From Bacteroidota bacterium (GTDB lineage Bacteria; Bacteroidota; Bacteroidia; Chitinophagales; Chitinophagaceae): a DNA stretch of 64,000 bases. Shown piece by piece: positions 27,725 to 36,228 of this stretch (its first letter is position 1; each line of letters opens with the position of its first letter). Made by a program: the position numbers and the translations under genes. The DNA is taken from the NCBI GenBank assembly GCA_947476145.1, contig CANJPH010000001.1, positions 62,001 through 126,000 on the forward strand, read 5' to 3'. Under the pieces are notes generated by a model that saw nothing but the letters and a program-made list of their open reading frames with translations, did not search any database and was not told where the DNA came from.

Positions 27725-28807
27725 ATGGTTCGCCTTCAACAACTTTCTTTGGTCCAATTTAGGAATTACATCCAAAAGCAGTTTGTCTTTACAGACAGAA
27801 TTGTGGGAATTGTTGGGCCAAATGGTACAGGTAAAACCAATGTATTGGACGCTGTTTATTATTTGTCTTTTACTAAAAGTTATTTTAGTCGGCCAGATGC
27901 ACAAAATGTACATCATGCGCATGAAGGCATGCGTGTAGAAGGAACTTATGACATAAAAGGAGATTGCGTTCCTATTACTTGTATTTTAAGAGAGAACTTA
28001 AAAAAAGAGTTTTATTTTGATCAAGAACCTTACACAAAATTATCACTACATATAGGCAAGATTCCCTGTGTCATGATTGCACCCGACGATGTGCAAATAA
28101 TTACTGGCTCCAGTGAAGAAAGAAGAAAATTGATGGATAGTTTGTTGTCACAAATGCATCCAACTTATTTAAGACATTTAATACTATATAATAAAGTACT
28201 GATTCAAAGAAACAGCTTATTGAAAAATGCAGCAGAATCTGGTTATATCGATCCAGTATTATTGGAAACAATTAATGAACAACTCATTGAAAATGGTAAC
28301 ATTATTTATACTTATCGTAAAGAATTAATAAATAAGTATTTGCCAGAAATACTTTCCCTTTATTTAAAGATTGCAGGACAAAAAGATGAAATAAATATCC
28401 AATACCATTCCCAATTACATCAAGACTCCTTTGACAATTTGTTAAAGCAATCTTTAGAAAAGGATCAAATATTGCAAAGAACCAATACAGGTATTCATAA
28501 GGACGATTTAATCATTACCATACAATCTCAACCATTTAAACAAGAAGCTTCACAAGGACAGAGGAAAAGTTTACTATTTGCTATACGTTTAGCGGAGTGG
28601 AAGCTCATTAAAGAAAATAATGGATACTCCCCTATTTTATTAATGGACGATATTTTTGAGAAATTAGATGAGCAAAGAATGATTCAATTATTAGATTGGG
28701 TAAGTCACTCCACGGATGGTCAGGTGTTTATTACTGATACGCATAAAGAAAGGGTTGCAGATCTTTTAGGCAAGTATTTAGATAGTTATCAATTGATTGA
28801 ATTATAA
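27725..28807 (+). CDS. recF: DNA repair and replication protein RecF
   Basis: A 360-residue SMC-like ATPase (E. coli RecF 357) that loads RecA at gaps with RecO and RecR. Walker A GPNGTGKTN is near residue 33, the signature region QEASQGQRKSLLFAIRLAEW follows, and Walker B LLMDDIFEKLD is near the C-terminus. I chose ATG 27725 (MVRLQQLSLVQFRNY), as family members begin like this; the frame is open upstream to 27617, including an ATG at 27710, but this would overlap pyrR. The DUF721 gene follows after 26 bases. Confidence 0.93.
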   Translation: MVRLQQLSLVQFRNYIQKQFVFTDRIVGIVGPNGTGKTNVLDAVYYLSFTKSYFSRPDAQNVHHAHEGMRVEGTYDIKGDCVPITCILRENLKKEFYFDQEPYTKLSLHIGKIPCVMIAPDDVQIITGSSEERRKLMDSLLSQMHPTYLRHLILYNKVLIQRNSLLKNAAESGYIDPVLLETINEQLIENGNIIYTYRKELINKYLPEILSLYLKIAGQKDEINIQYHSQLHQDSFDNLLKQSLEKDQILQRTNTGIHKDDLIITIQSQPFKQEASQGQRKSLLFAIRLAEWKLIKENNGYSPILLMDDIFEKLDEQRMIQLLDWVSHSTDGQVFITDTHKERVADLLGKYLDSYQLIEL

Positions 28808-28833
28808 ATAAATTAAACTGTAAATTACAGTCT

Positions 28834-29115
28834 ATGGCATTATTTAAATTAGGGGATGCATTAAAGCAATTTGTTCAAGGTAGCAAGATAAAGAATGGAA
28901 TTCGTGCTGCTCAAATTGAAGAAGTTTGGGGTGAAATTATGGGCATAACCATTGCAAAGTATACAGACAAAATTTATATTTTTGACAAGAAACTTTTTAT
29001 TGAAACCAGTGTGGGTCCACTAAAAAATGAACTTGGTTTTCAGAAAGCACAAATCATTGAAAGAGTCAATGAAAAAATGGGAGAAAATATGATCAATGAA
29101 GTAATCATAAAATAA
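28834..29115 (+). CDS. DUF721/DciA-like protein
   Basis: A 93-residue protein of the DUF721 family: IEEVWGEIMGITIAKYTDKI, then a short beta-rich region IYIFDKKLFIETSVGPLKNEL. DciA, a longer DUF721 protein, is the replicative helicase loader in bacteria without DnaC or DnaI. The short Bacteroidota forms regularly sit next to recF, as here. A role in helicase loading or DNA binding is plausible but inferred. Confidence 0.82.
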   Translation: MALFKLGDALKQFVQGSKIKNGIRAAQIEEVWGEIMGITIAKYTDKIYIFDKKLFIETSVGPLKNELGFQKAQIIERVNEKMGENMINEVIIK

Positions 29116-29125
29116 AAGGATACAA

Positions 29126-29554
29126 CTATAGTTCGTACAAACTATCCGAATTAGGTTTTGATACATCATCCTTCGCAATCACTTCTCGCATTAAATCATT
29201 CATCGTTAAAATTCCTTGAAAATTCATCTCCTCAAAAATGGGAAGGTATCTTGTTTTGTAAACATTCATAAGTACCATGCATCTTTGCAAATCTTCTTCA
29301 TAACCAACCACCGGGTAATCCGATGACATAATATCTTTAACTGTGGTCGTTTCTGATTTCTTTCCTTGTAATTTAATTTTGTGGGTATAATCGCGTTCTG
29401 ACATAATACCTAAATAATTGCCATCTTGCATGACCACCACATAACTTAGGTTTTCTGTCTTCATAATGGTTAAAGCATCCACCACTTTTGTGTCAGGGGT
29501 AACCACATTAAATACGGGTCCTTTTTTTTGTAGTATTTCTTTAATCTTACTCAT
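29126..29554 (-). CDS. CBS domain-containing protein
   Basis: A 142-residue protein made of two CBS motifs, about residues 10-65 (VVTPDTKVVDALTIMKTEN then GIMSERDYTHKI) and 72-130 (VKDIMSSDYPVVGYEEDLQ then GILTMNDLMREVI). CBS pairs bind adenine nucleotides and usually regulate a partner protein; none is evident here. It lies 62 bases after the BT_3928-type gene on the same strand and converges on DUF721 with 10 bases between. Confidence 0.9.
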   Translation of the reverse strand: MSKIKEILQKKGPVFNVVTPDTKVVDALTIMKTENLSYVVVMQDGNYLGIMSERDYTHKIKLQGKKSETTTVKDIMSSDYPVVGYEEDLQRCMVLMNVYKTRYLPIFEEMNFQGILTMNDLMREVIAKDDVSKPNSDSLYEL

Positions 29555-29616
29555 AACAAATTGTTTAAGTTGTTATCCTAAGTTACTATTAATATCGAAT
29601 TATATCTATTTATTTG

Positions 29617-30684
29617 TTATTTAATTAAATCCAAATAGCTTTTCTTTTGCATAATCACCGGTCCATTCATTACAAAAACGGTCGGCCATACTCTCGCGGC
29701 AGTTTTAATCATGGTATTATCAGCAATTAGAATTTTTTCTTTTGATAATAAACGATTTGCCCCTGTCTTATCTGCTGTCACAATGTAAATATCCTTATGT
29801 TTTGCATGCAATGCTGTTAATAAATATTCCCAAGGAATGCTAGCATCAATCCTACCTGCAAAAACTAATACATAAGGATTAGGGCTTTCGAATAAAGCTT
29901 TAGTAGTATCCACATTAGATAGCGTAGTTAAGTTAAAGTCTACAATTTCCGCTTTTAATCCATTCCCTTTTTTGACAACATCCTTCCTGCTTTTATATAC
30001 ATAACTGTCATCAAAATTTTCAGGGAAATTAGTTGCCTCAAAAAAATAGGACTTGCCGTCTTTCACAAATTCCATTTGGATAATAGTACTATCTGGGACT
30101 GCACCTGGAGGTAGTTTCATTTTTTCTGAAATATTATTTCCAACTTTATAAGGTAAACAGTCAATGATTGGCAAATGCATAGTCACATAATATTGACCAT
30201 AACTCACTCCAGCAGTTGCAAATAATAAAATAAATACGCCTAATGCTGGTTTTATTTTTGATTTTACCTTTTTCTGATAATACAATAAAATTAGAATCGA
30301 GATCAACAATAAAATGTCTTTAATAAATGAAGTTTTAGGCGTCAATGGAATGCAATCTCCAAAACAACCACAGGTTTTAATCTTTCCTGATAATAATGCG
30401 TATCCTGTTAAAAAAGAGAAAAACACAATTAATATCAAAAGCAACCATAATGTTTGTTTATAAGGAAACTTAATTAAGAGTGCAATGCCTGCAACAATTT
30501 CAAAAACATTCATGATGACTGCAAAATAATAGCTAAGGTTATCAGATATAAATCCAATACCCCAAACATCAAAAAACTCTTGCATTTTATAACTAAGACC
30601 TAATGGATCATTGGCTTTAATCAATCCTGAAAATATAAATAATAGACCAACACTCCATCGCAATATTTTAAGAAATGATTGCAT
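29617..30684 (-). CDS. BT_3928-type DoxX/MauE-like membrane protein
   Basis: A 355-residue protein: four N-terminal membrane helices of the DoxX/MauE type (about residues 1-135), with LFIFSGLIKANDPLGLSYKM and the cysteine motif CGCFGDC on a loop, another helix near 150, then a periplasmic or cytoplasmic domain that resembles a thioredoxin fold without a CxxC (VLVFAGRIDASIPWEYLLTA onward). The Bacteroidota protein BT_3928 has this architecture. It is probably involved in membrane redox or thiol chemistry, but this is not proven. It lies 33 bases after DUF1599, matching the conserved folP/DUF1599/BT_3928 neighbourhood. Confidence 0.84.
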   Translation of the reverse strand: MQSFLKILRWSVGLLFIFSGLIKANDPLGLSYKMQEFFDVWGIGFISDNLSYYFAVIMNVFEIVAGIALLIKFPYKQTLWLLLILIVFFSFLTGYALLSGKIKTCGCFGDCIPLTPKTSFIKDILLLISILILLYYQKKVKSKIKPALGVFILLFATAGVSYGQYYVTMHLPIIDCLPYKVGNNISEKMKLPPGAVPDSTIIQMEFVKDGKSYFFEATNFPENFDDSYVYKSRKDVVKKGNGLKAEIVDFNLTTLSNVDTTKALFESPNPYVLVFAGRIDASIPWEYLLTALHAKHKDIYIVTADKTGANRLLSKEKILIADNTMIKTAARVWPTVFVMNGPVIMQKKSYLDLIK

Positions 30685-30717
30685 AAAATTGAAATTATTT
30701 GTAATAAGTAAAATGTA

Positions 30718-31263
30718 TTAATGCTTTCCTTCTTCAATAAGTATTAAAGCAAAAACTGCATAATTTAAAATGTCTACAAAGTTGGCATCAATGCCCTCAC
30801 TAATTAGTGTTTTGCCATCATTGTTCAAAATTTGTCTAATACGCAATAACTTCACTAAAATTAAATCGGCGAAACTTTCCTGACTCATGTCTCTCCATGC
30901 TTCTCCATAATCATGATTCTTATCTAACATCGTATTTTTAGAAAATCCTACATACTCTTTATATAAAGTTTGCACCTGATCCACCGGAAGGTCTTCCACT
31001 TTTGGATCGTTTAACTTTAGCTGTATTAACCCAATTACAGAATAATTGATAATACCCTTGAACTCATCTTTAATATCGTCCCCTACTTTTTGAGTACCAA
31101 TATCCTGAATGGTTCTAATTCTTAATGCTTTAATAAATATTTGATCTACCACCGAAATAATACGAAGTACTCTCCAAGCTGTACCATAATCCTTGGTTTT
31201 CTTTATAAAGATATCGCTGCAGGAAGCAATTGCTAGATCAAATTGGGAAGAAGTTTGGCTCAT
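30718..31263 (-). CDS. DUF1599 protein with two tandem DUF1599 units
   Basis: A 181-residue protein containing two copies of the DUF1599 (nucleotide-modification-associated) motif: KKTKDYGTAWRVLRIISVVD with KALRIRTIQDIG, and later DKNHDYGEAWRDMSQESFAD with KLLRIRQILNN. Each copy ends in a similar LNY/INYS hydrophobic helix. The biochemical role is unknown. I chose ATG 31263 (MSQTSSQFDLA): an in-frame ATG at 31329 would leave 13 bases to folP and would run through the folP promoter element. It is first in a probable operon with the BT_3928-type and CBS genes. Confidence 0.8.
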   Translation of the reverse strand: MSQTSSQFDLAIASCSDIFIKKTKDYGTAWRVLRIISVVDQIFIKALRIRTIQDIGTQKVGDDIKDEFKGIINYSVIGLIQLKLNDPKVEDLPVDQVQTLYKEYVGFSKNTMLDKNHDYGEAWRDMSQESFADLILVKLLRIRQILNNDGKTLISEGIDANFVDILNYAVFALILIEEGKH

Positions 31264-31293
31264 TAAAAAAGTGCAAATTTCGTGGTTAGTTAA

Positions 31294-31301
31294 TAACTTT
31301 G
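31294..31301 (+). promoter_or_regulatory. -7 promoter element (TAACTTTG) of folP
   Basis: Exact TAnnTTTG about 40 bases before the folP ATG, in the divergent gap with DUF1599. It supports the shorter DUF1599 start. Confidence 0.5.
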
Positions 31302-31342
31302 AACCCATGCAAGATACTGCATAACGCACTTAAAATAAAACT

Positions 31343-32167
31343 ATGTTTAAAATTCCTATTCAAAATAGCAGCTGGGAAATAGAGGGCCCTCAGATAATGG
31401 GAATACTGAACATTACTAAGGATTCCTTTTATGTATCCAGTCGGGTAAATTCAGTGGATTTAGCTTTGGAACTGACCCAAAAATTTATACTGGAAGGGGC
31501 CCATATTATTGACATAGGTGGACAAAGTACAAGACCTGGTGCGCAGTTTTTAAGTGTAGCCGAGGAAATTAAAAATGTAATACCCATCATTGAAGCCATT
31601 AGATTTCAATTTCCAGCCACGCTTATTTCCATAGATACTTTTAATAGTCAAGTTGCAGATAAGGCTTTAATGGCTGGAGCTAATATTGTGAACGATATAA
31701 GTTGTGGCAATTTTGATGACAAAATGTATAAAGTAGTAGCTGCTCATAATGCGGGCTATATTGGTATGCATATAAAGGGCAGTTTTGAAACCATGCATGA
31801 GGTTCCAAAAAGGGAAAATATTATGAAAGACCTTATTGAATTTTTTGAAGAAAAAAAGAAAGCACTCGCTGCCTATGGAATTGAGCAATGGGTAATAGAT
31901 CCTGGATTTGGATTTGGCAAAACCATTGAAGAAAATTTCACAATGGTGAAGGAATTAAAACAACTAAAAGTCTTAGGGCTGCCAATTTTATTAGGTGTGT
32001 CCAGGAAGTCTAGTATATATAAAACCCTAAACATAAAGGCCAAAGAAGCTTTAAATGGCACTACGGTGGTGAATACAGTTGGACTTGTAAACGGTGCCCA
32101 TATACTGAGAGTACATGATGTGAAAGAAGCGAAGGAAGGCATTGATTTATTGAAAATGATTTCTTAA
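31343..32167 (+). CDS. folP: Dihydropteroate synthase
   Basis: A 274-residue DHPS that condenses dihydropterin pyrophosphate with p-aminobenzoate in folate synthesis; it is the sulfonamide target. The pterin-binding signatures MGILNITKDSFYVSSR and DIGGQSTRPGAQFLSVAEEI are intact, as are IDTFNSQVADKALMAGANIV and the C-terminal LLGVSRKSSIY. It is a TIM barrel acting in the cytoplasm. It ends in a shared bidirectional terminator. Confidence 0.95.
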   Translation: MFKIPIQNSSWEIEGPQIMGILNITKDSFYVSSRVNSVDLALELTQKFILEGAHIIDIGGQSTRPGAQFLSVAEEIKNVIPIIEAIRFQFPATLISIDTFNSQVADKALMAGANIVNDISCGNFDDKMYKVVAAHNAGYIGMHIKGSFETMHEVPKRENIMKDLIEFFEEKKKALAAYGIEQWVIDPGFGFGKTIEENFTMVKELKQLKVLGLPILLGVSRKSSIYKTLNIKAKEALNGTTVVNTVGLVNGAHILRVHDVKEAKEGIDLLKMIS

Positions 32168-32186
32168 TTATGAAAATATAGTAAAC

Positions 32187-32221
32187 AAAAAAGCCTCGAA
32201 ACAATGTCTCGAGGCTTTTTT
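32187..32221. terminator. Bidirectional terminator between folP and the FKBP gene
   Basis: A perfect 13-base-pair stem (six A then GCCTCGA, pairing with TCGAGGC and six T) around a nine-base loop. The A and T tracts make it work on both strands for the convergent genes. Confidence 0.9.
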
Positions 32222-32240
32222 AAAATCTAGATGTATTCAA

Positions 32241-33272
32241 TTATTTCTTATCAGCAGGTTTCCCTGATTTATTTCCTTTTGAAGCTTTGATTTGCTCATT
32301 CAATTGATCCATAATTGCATTATTATCTTGTTGAGGCATTGCTTGTTTTACCTTAATATCAACAATTTCAATATCAAAAACGATATTTTCATTTGGCTTA
32401 ACTGGACCTGAACCTGCTTCGCCATAAGCTAAATAAGAAGGAATGTATAATGTTCCCGTACCGCCTTTTCCAAAATAAGTAAGTCCAATTTCCCAACCCG
32501 GTATTACCCCGTTTTCTCCAATTCTTACAATAATTGGTTTTGCAGTAGTATCCCCTGGTTTAATATTAGTATCAAACACCTCTCCTTTTAAATTATAGCC
32601 TTTGTAATTAACACTTACCTCTTTACTAGCATCCACTTTATTTGAAGTATCCCCTAAAGTTTTCACTACTACAAATACACCTTCTGGTGTTTCTTTAGCG
32701 TTGATCTTATTTTTTGCTAAGTAATCTTTAATTGGCTTGTTTAGTTTTACTTTTTCTAAGGCAACTTCTTTATCCCGATCGGCAGTTGCCATTTCGGGAG
32801 TCGCAAAAACATTAAGAATTTCTACTTCACCTACTATAAAATCACCTTTTTTGAAAATATTATTAATTTGAATGCCGCCTAGTTTTTCCAAAGTATCAAT
32901 ACTTAATGAAAATTCTGCTTTATCTCCTTTTCTTAATTTAGCAAGAAATTCAGGAAAATCATATTTCATTGTTTTCATTCTAGCCGTATCAAACTGAATA
33001 TAACCAGGCATCTTACCAACAGTAGTTTGTAATACTGAATCTTTTGGCGATTTGCCGGTTATCCAATTCCAAAAAGCTGTGAAATCATTTCCAGTTGTTT
33101 TTTTCAATCTATATTCTACATTGAACTTAATAATTTGTCCTTGTTGAATTAATTTTTCATTTCCACTACCATGAGTAATTTTGTAAGCCATTCCTGAGGG
33201 CGCTTTCTCAGTTTGACCGCAGCTTGCAAATAATACAATTGCAAGCATTAATTTTAATGTTGATTTTATCAT
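32241..33272 (-). CDS. FKBP-type peptidyl-prolyl isomerase lipoprotein
   Basis: A 343-residue exported lipoprotein (MLAIVLFASCG, Cys at the end of the signal). Two FKBP-like halves are visible. The first (about residues 30-155) is degenerate. The second (about 200-310) has the recognisable FKBP core VSVNYKGYNLKGEVFDTNI, then IPGWEIGLTYFGKGGTGTLY and IPSYLAYGEAG. The C-terminus is a Lys/Gly-rich tail. It probably helps fold periplasmic or outer-membrane proteins. It follows the DHH gene after seven bases and so is its operon partner. Confidence 0.9.
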   Translation of the reverse strand: MIKSTLKLMLAIVLFASCGQTEKAPSGMAYKITHGSGNEKLIQQGQIIKFNVEYRLKKTTGNDFTAFWNWITGKSPKDSVLQTTVGKMPGYIQFDTARMKTMKYDFPEFLAKLRKGDKAEFSLSIDTLEKLGGIQINNIFKKGDFIVGEVEILNVFATPEMATADRDKEVALEKVKLNKPIKDYLAKNKINAKETPEGVFVVVKTLGDTSNKVDASKEVSVNYKGYNLKGEVFDTNIKPGDTTAKPIIVRIGENGVIPGWEIGLTYFGKGGTGTLYIPSYLAYGEAGSGPVKPNENIVFDIEIVDIKVKQAMPQQDNNAIMDQLNEQIKASKGNKSGKPADKK

Positions 33273-33279
33273 TTTTTAT

Positions 33280-34290
33280 TTATTGTGTTAATTGATTTTT
33301 ATATGTTTTTATAATTTCTACAAAATCTGCTGCTGTTTCATCCACCGATTTAGAAGATCTTCCACCAGCCGCATTCGCATGACCACCTCCTTCAAAATGA
33401 TTGCGCGCAAAAATATTTACGTCAAACAATCCTTTGCTTCTAAAACTCCATTTTCTTTCTTCTTCCCTGTCTATTACGATGGCTGCGAAACGTATACCAT
33501 TAATGGATAATAAATAGTTTACCAACCCCTCTGTATCCCCCGTCTTTAATTCAAACTTGTATATATCCGCTTTCGGGATTGCCATGATTGCGGTGTTCAA
33601 TTCAGGAAAAACTTGCATTCTATATAAAAACGCATTGCCCATAAATTTTAAACGTGCCTCACTTCCTTGATCAAATATATTTTCATGAATAATGGAATGT
33701 TGTAATCCTAATTCCTTTAAATGTGCTACTATTTTATGAACTGATGCAGTGGTGGATGGAAAACGAAATGAACCCGTATCGGTCATAAGACCAGTATAAA
33801 TACAAGCAGCAATATCTAAATTAATTAAATTGCTATGCCCTGACAGTACTATAAAATCATACACCATTTCACAGGTAGAACTCTTTTTTACATCACTAAT
33901 TCCAAATCCAAAACTAGGTGTATCCGGTTGTTGGTGATGGTCCATTAGAATTCTTACTGCCTTTGAATTTAAAATGACAGGTTCCAAATTTTTCGTTCTA
34001 TGTAGGATATTAAAATCCAAACAAAAGATGAAGTCTGCCTCATTAATATACTGAGTAGAGATTGCTCTATTTGCTTCAAAATCAACGACTTCATTTACAC
34101 CTGGCATCCAATCTAAAAAAGGAGCCCAATTGGTAGGCGCAATTACTTTTACATCATGCCCCATGCTTTTTAAGAAATGATATAAAGCCAAACTTGAACC
34201 CATTGCATCCCCATCTGGCTTTTGATGACAGGTAATTATCCCTTTAAAAGGTTTACTTAATTCGGGAAAAAACTGTTCAATGGGTTGCAT
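33280..34290 (-). CDS. DHH family phosphoesterase, NrnA-like oligoribonuclease/pAp phosphatase
   Basis: A 336-residue DHH/DHHA1 protein. The N-terminal domain has CHQKPDGDAMGSSLALYHFL (metal-binding), the FCLDFN motif and the DHH triad in LMDHHQQPD. The C-terminal DHHA1 domain ends in FEGGGHANAAGG. NrnA-type enzymes degrade nanoRNAs and dephosphorylate pAp; other DHH proteins cleave cyclic dinucleotides, so the substrate is likely but not certain. A -7 element lies seven bases before the ATG, and the FKBP gene follows. Confidence 0.9.
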   Translation of the reverse strand: MQPIEQFFPELSKPFKGIITCHQKPDGDAMGSSLALYHFLKSMGHDVKVIAPTNWAPFLDWMPGVNEVVDFEANRAISTQYINEADFIFCLDFNILHRTKNLEPVILNSKAVRILMDHHQQPDTPSFGFGISDVKKSSTCEMVYDFIVLSGHSNLINLDIAACIYTGLMTDTGSFRFPSTTASVHKIVAHLKELGLQHSIIHENIFDQGSEARLKFMGNAFLYRMQVFPELNTAIMAIPKADIYKFELKTGDTEGLVNYLLSINGIRFAAIVIDREEERKWSFRSKGLFDVNIFARNHFEGGGHANAAGGRSSKSVDETAADFVEIIKTYKNQLTQ

Positions 34291-34297
34291 AAGGGCA

Positions 34298-34305
34298 CAA
34301 ATTTA
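34298..34305 (-). promoter_or_regulatory. -7 promoter element (TAAATTTG) of the DHH gene
   Basis: Exact TAnnTTTG on the minus strand, ending seven bases before the ATG; implies a leader of only a few bases. It is divergent from the ndk promoter. Confidence 0.5.
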
Positions 34306-34327
34306 AGGCAAATCCAATGTTTTTGTG

Positions 34328-34335
34328 TAATTTTG
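34328..34335 (+). promoter_or_regulatory. -7 promoter element (TAATTTTG) of ndk
   Basis: Exact TAnnTTTG 34 bases before the ndk ATG, giving an ordinary leader of about 30 bases. Confidence 0.5.
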
Positions 34336-34369
34336 CGCCCACAATTAGAAACATTTTAAAGAAAACCTC

Positions 34370-34786
34370 ATGAGCAACAGAACATTTACGATGATTAAGC
34401 CCGATGCAACCTCAAAAGGCTACACTGGCGCTATTTTAGATCAAATTATACAGGCTGGATTTACCGTAAAAGCAATGAAGTGGATTCATTTGACACCTGC
34501 CCAAGCGGGTAATTTCTACGACGTGCATAAAGAACGTCCTTTTTACGGCGAATTAGTTGAATTTATGTCTAGCGGCCCTGTGGTTGCAGCTATATTAGAA
34601 AAGGACAATGCAGTAGCAGACTTTAGAACTTTAATTGGTGCAACCAATTTTAAAGATGCTGCAGAAGGTACGATTCGTAAAAAATATGCAAGCTCTATGG
34701 GAGAAAATGCTGTTCACGGAAGTGACAGTGATGAAAATGCTGCGATAGAAGGTAATTTCTTCTTTAGCAGTTTTGAAAGATTCTAG
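34370..34786 (+). CDS. ndk: Nucleoside diphosphate kinase
   Basis: A 138-residue NDK that transfers phosphate among nucleoside di- and triphosphates. The N-terminal [20 protein letters not shown] and the active-site signature [12 protein letters not shown] (catalytic His) are intact, and the length is typical. It is a single-gene unit ending in a bidirectional terminator shared with the convergent helicase gene. Confidence 0.97.
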   Translation: MSNRTFTMIKPDATSKGYTGAILDQIIQAGFTVKAMKWIHLTPAQAGNFYDVHKERPFYGELVEFMSSGPVVAAILEKDNAVADFRTLIGATNFKDAAEGTIRKKYASSMGENAVHGSDSDENAAIEGNFFFSSFERF

Positions 34787-34804
34787 TGACTACTTGAATG
34801 AATA

Positions 34805-34838
34805 AAAAAAGCCCTTACATTTTATGAAGGGCTTTTTT
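34805..34838. terminator. Bidirectional terminator between ndk and the DEAD-box gene
   Basis: A 12-base-pair stem (six A, GCCCTT with AAGGGC, six T) around a ten-base loop. A and T tracts on both sides allow use in both directions. Confidence 0.88.
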
Positions 34839-34842
34839 ATTG

Positions 34843-36171
34843 TTATTTTTTTGCTTTTCGTTTTTTTGGTTTTCCATATTTCTTCTTCATATCGTCTTTG
34901 TGATTTTTTCTCACATTTACTTTCTGATTCTTTAAAGATTTTTCATGGAAGGCAGGCCCCGCTTCTTCTTTTTTAGGTACTTTAATTTGAATAATCTTCA
35001 TTCTCACTTTAGGCTTTTCATCCTCAGTTAAAATTTCAGATATCTCTAACTGCGCAGGTAAACTTTGAACAGGAATAGGCTGCCTCATTAAAGATTCAAT
35101 GGCCAATCTTTCTTTTGCTTCTTTAGGCGTCATAAAGGTAATGGCAATTCCTTTTTTATCGGCTCTGCCGGTTCTGCCAATTCTATGAATATAATTTTCG
35201 GGAACATCCGGTGTATCAAAATTAATAACATGGGTTACTTCCGCAACATCAATACCTCGGGCCATTACATCGGTTGAGATTATATATTTGAATACCCCCG
35301 CTTTAAATTGGTTTACCGTATTAAAACGATAATTCTGTTCTTTATTAGAGTGAATTACACCTACTATTTCAGGAAATAATTCAATGAGCTTATCATATAA
35401 TTGATCGGCTAAACTTTTAGTAGCTGCAAAAATTAAAACCTTAGTCATGGTCTCATCAGAAGACAATAATAATTCTAATAAATTCACTTTGGTATTAAAA
35501 TTGGGAACTTCATAGCCTGTTTGAATAATATTCTCAAGTGGCGTTCCTGTTGGTGCAGCTTCTACTCTTTCTGGAGCAGTAAAATAATCATCCATTAATT
35601 TTTCTACTTCCTCGGTAATGGTTGCAGAAAATAATAGGTTCTGTCTTTTTTGTGGAAGTAATTCTAAGATATTGGTGATTTGTTTTCTGAAACCTAAATT
35701 CAACATTTCATCCATCTCATCTATTACCAACTTTTTAATTGTCTTGGTTTTAATGGAACCATTCATGATTAAATCAAATAATCGCCCAGGAGTCGCTACA
35801 ATTAAATCAGCGCCTTGCTCCACTTCAATGGCTTGTGTATTTATATTCACTCCACCAAATACGCCCACTGAAGTTACATTCATGTACTTGGTTAGTTTTT
35901 TAGCTGCTTCCACTACTTGAACAACCAATTCTCTGGTGGGCACTAAGATTAATATTTGAGGGGCTTTATTTTTATCAAACTTCCACTGTCTTAAACAGGG
36001 TAATAAATAAGCAAAAGTTTTACCTGTTCCAGTTTGCGCAATACCGCAAACGTCCCTACCCGACATCACAATAGGGAAAACCCTATGTTGTATAGTAGTG
36101 GGTTGCTTGTATTTTAAATCCTCCAAAGCATTAATCAAAGAGGTATTTAGGTTTAGGTCGGTAAAATTCAT
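34843..36171 (-). CDS. DEAD-box RNA helicase with DEMD variant motif
   Basis: A 442-residue superfamily 2 RNA helicase. The Q motif and AQTGTGKT (Walker A, residues 45-52), PTRELV, TPGR, FSATI (motif III, SAT) and HRIGRTGRA (motif VI) are all present. The Walker B motif reads DEMD (residues 151-154) rather than DEAD; the catalytic D-E and final D are kept. A Lys-rich basic tail ends the protein, as in RhlE/CshA-type helicases that act in ribosome assembly and mRNA decay. A -7 element lies four bases before the ATG. Confidence 0.92.
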   Translation of the reverse strand: MNFTDLNLNTSLINALEDLKYKQPTTIQHRVFPIVMSGRDVCGIAQTGTGKTFAYLLPCLRQWKFDKNKAPQILILVPTRELVVQVVEAAKKLTKYMNVTSVGVFGGVNINTQAIEVEQGADLIVATPGRLFDLIMNGSIKTKTIKKLVIDEMDEMLNLGFRKQITNILELLPQKRQNLLFSATITEEVEKLMDDYFTAPERVEAAPTGTPLENIIQTGYEVPNFNTKVNLLELLLSSDETMTKVLIFAATKSLADQLYDKLIELFPEIVGVIHSNKEQNYRFNTVNQFKAGVFKYIISTDVMARGIDVAEVTHVINFDTPDVPENYIHRIGRTGRADKKGIAITFMTPKEAKERLAIESLMRQPIPVQSLPAQLEISEILTEDEKPKVRMKIIQIKVPKKEEAGPAFHEKSLKNQKVNVRKNHKDDMKKKYGKPKKRKAKK

Positions 36172-36175
36172 AAGG

Positions 36176-36183
36176 CAAAGTTA
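36176..36183 (-). promoter_or_regulatory. -7 promoter element (TAACTTTG) of the DEAD-box gene
   Basis: Exact TAnnTTTG on the minus strand, ending four bases before the ATG; the mRNA is predicted to be leaderless or nearly so. Confidence 0.5.
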
Positions 36184-36228
36184 AAGTATTAGTTACAGAA
36201 CCACTCATATGTATACAATTATTTATAT

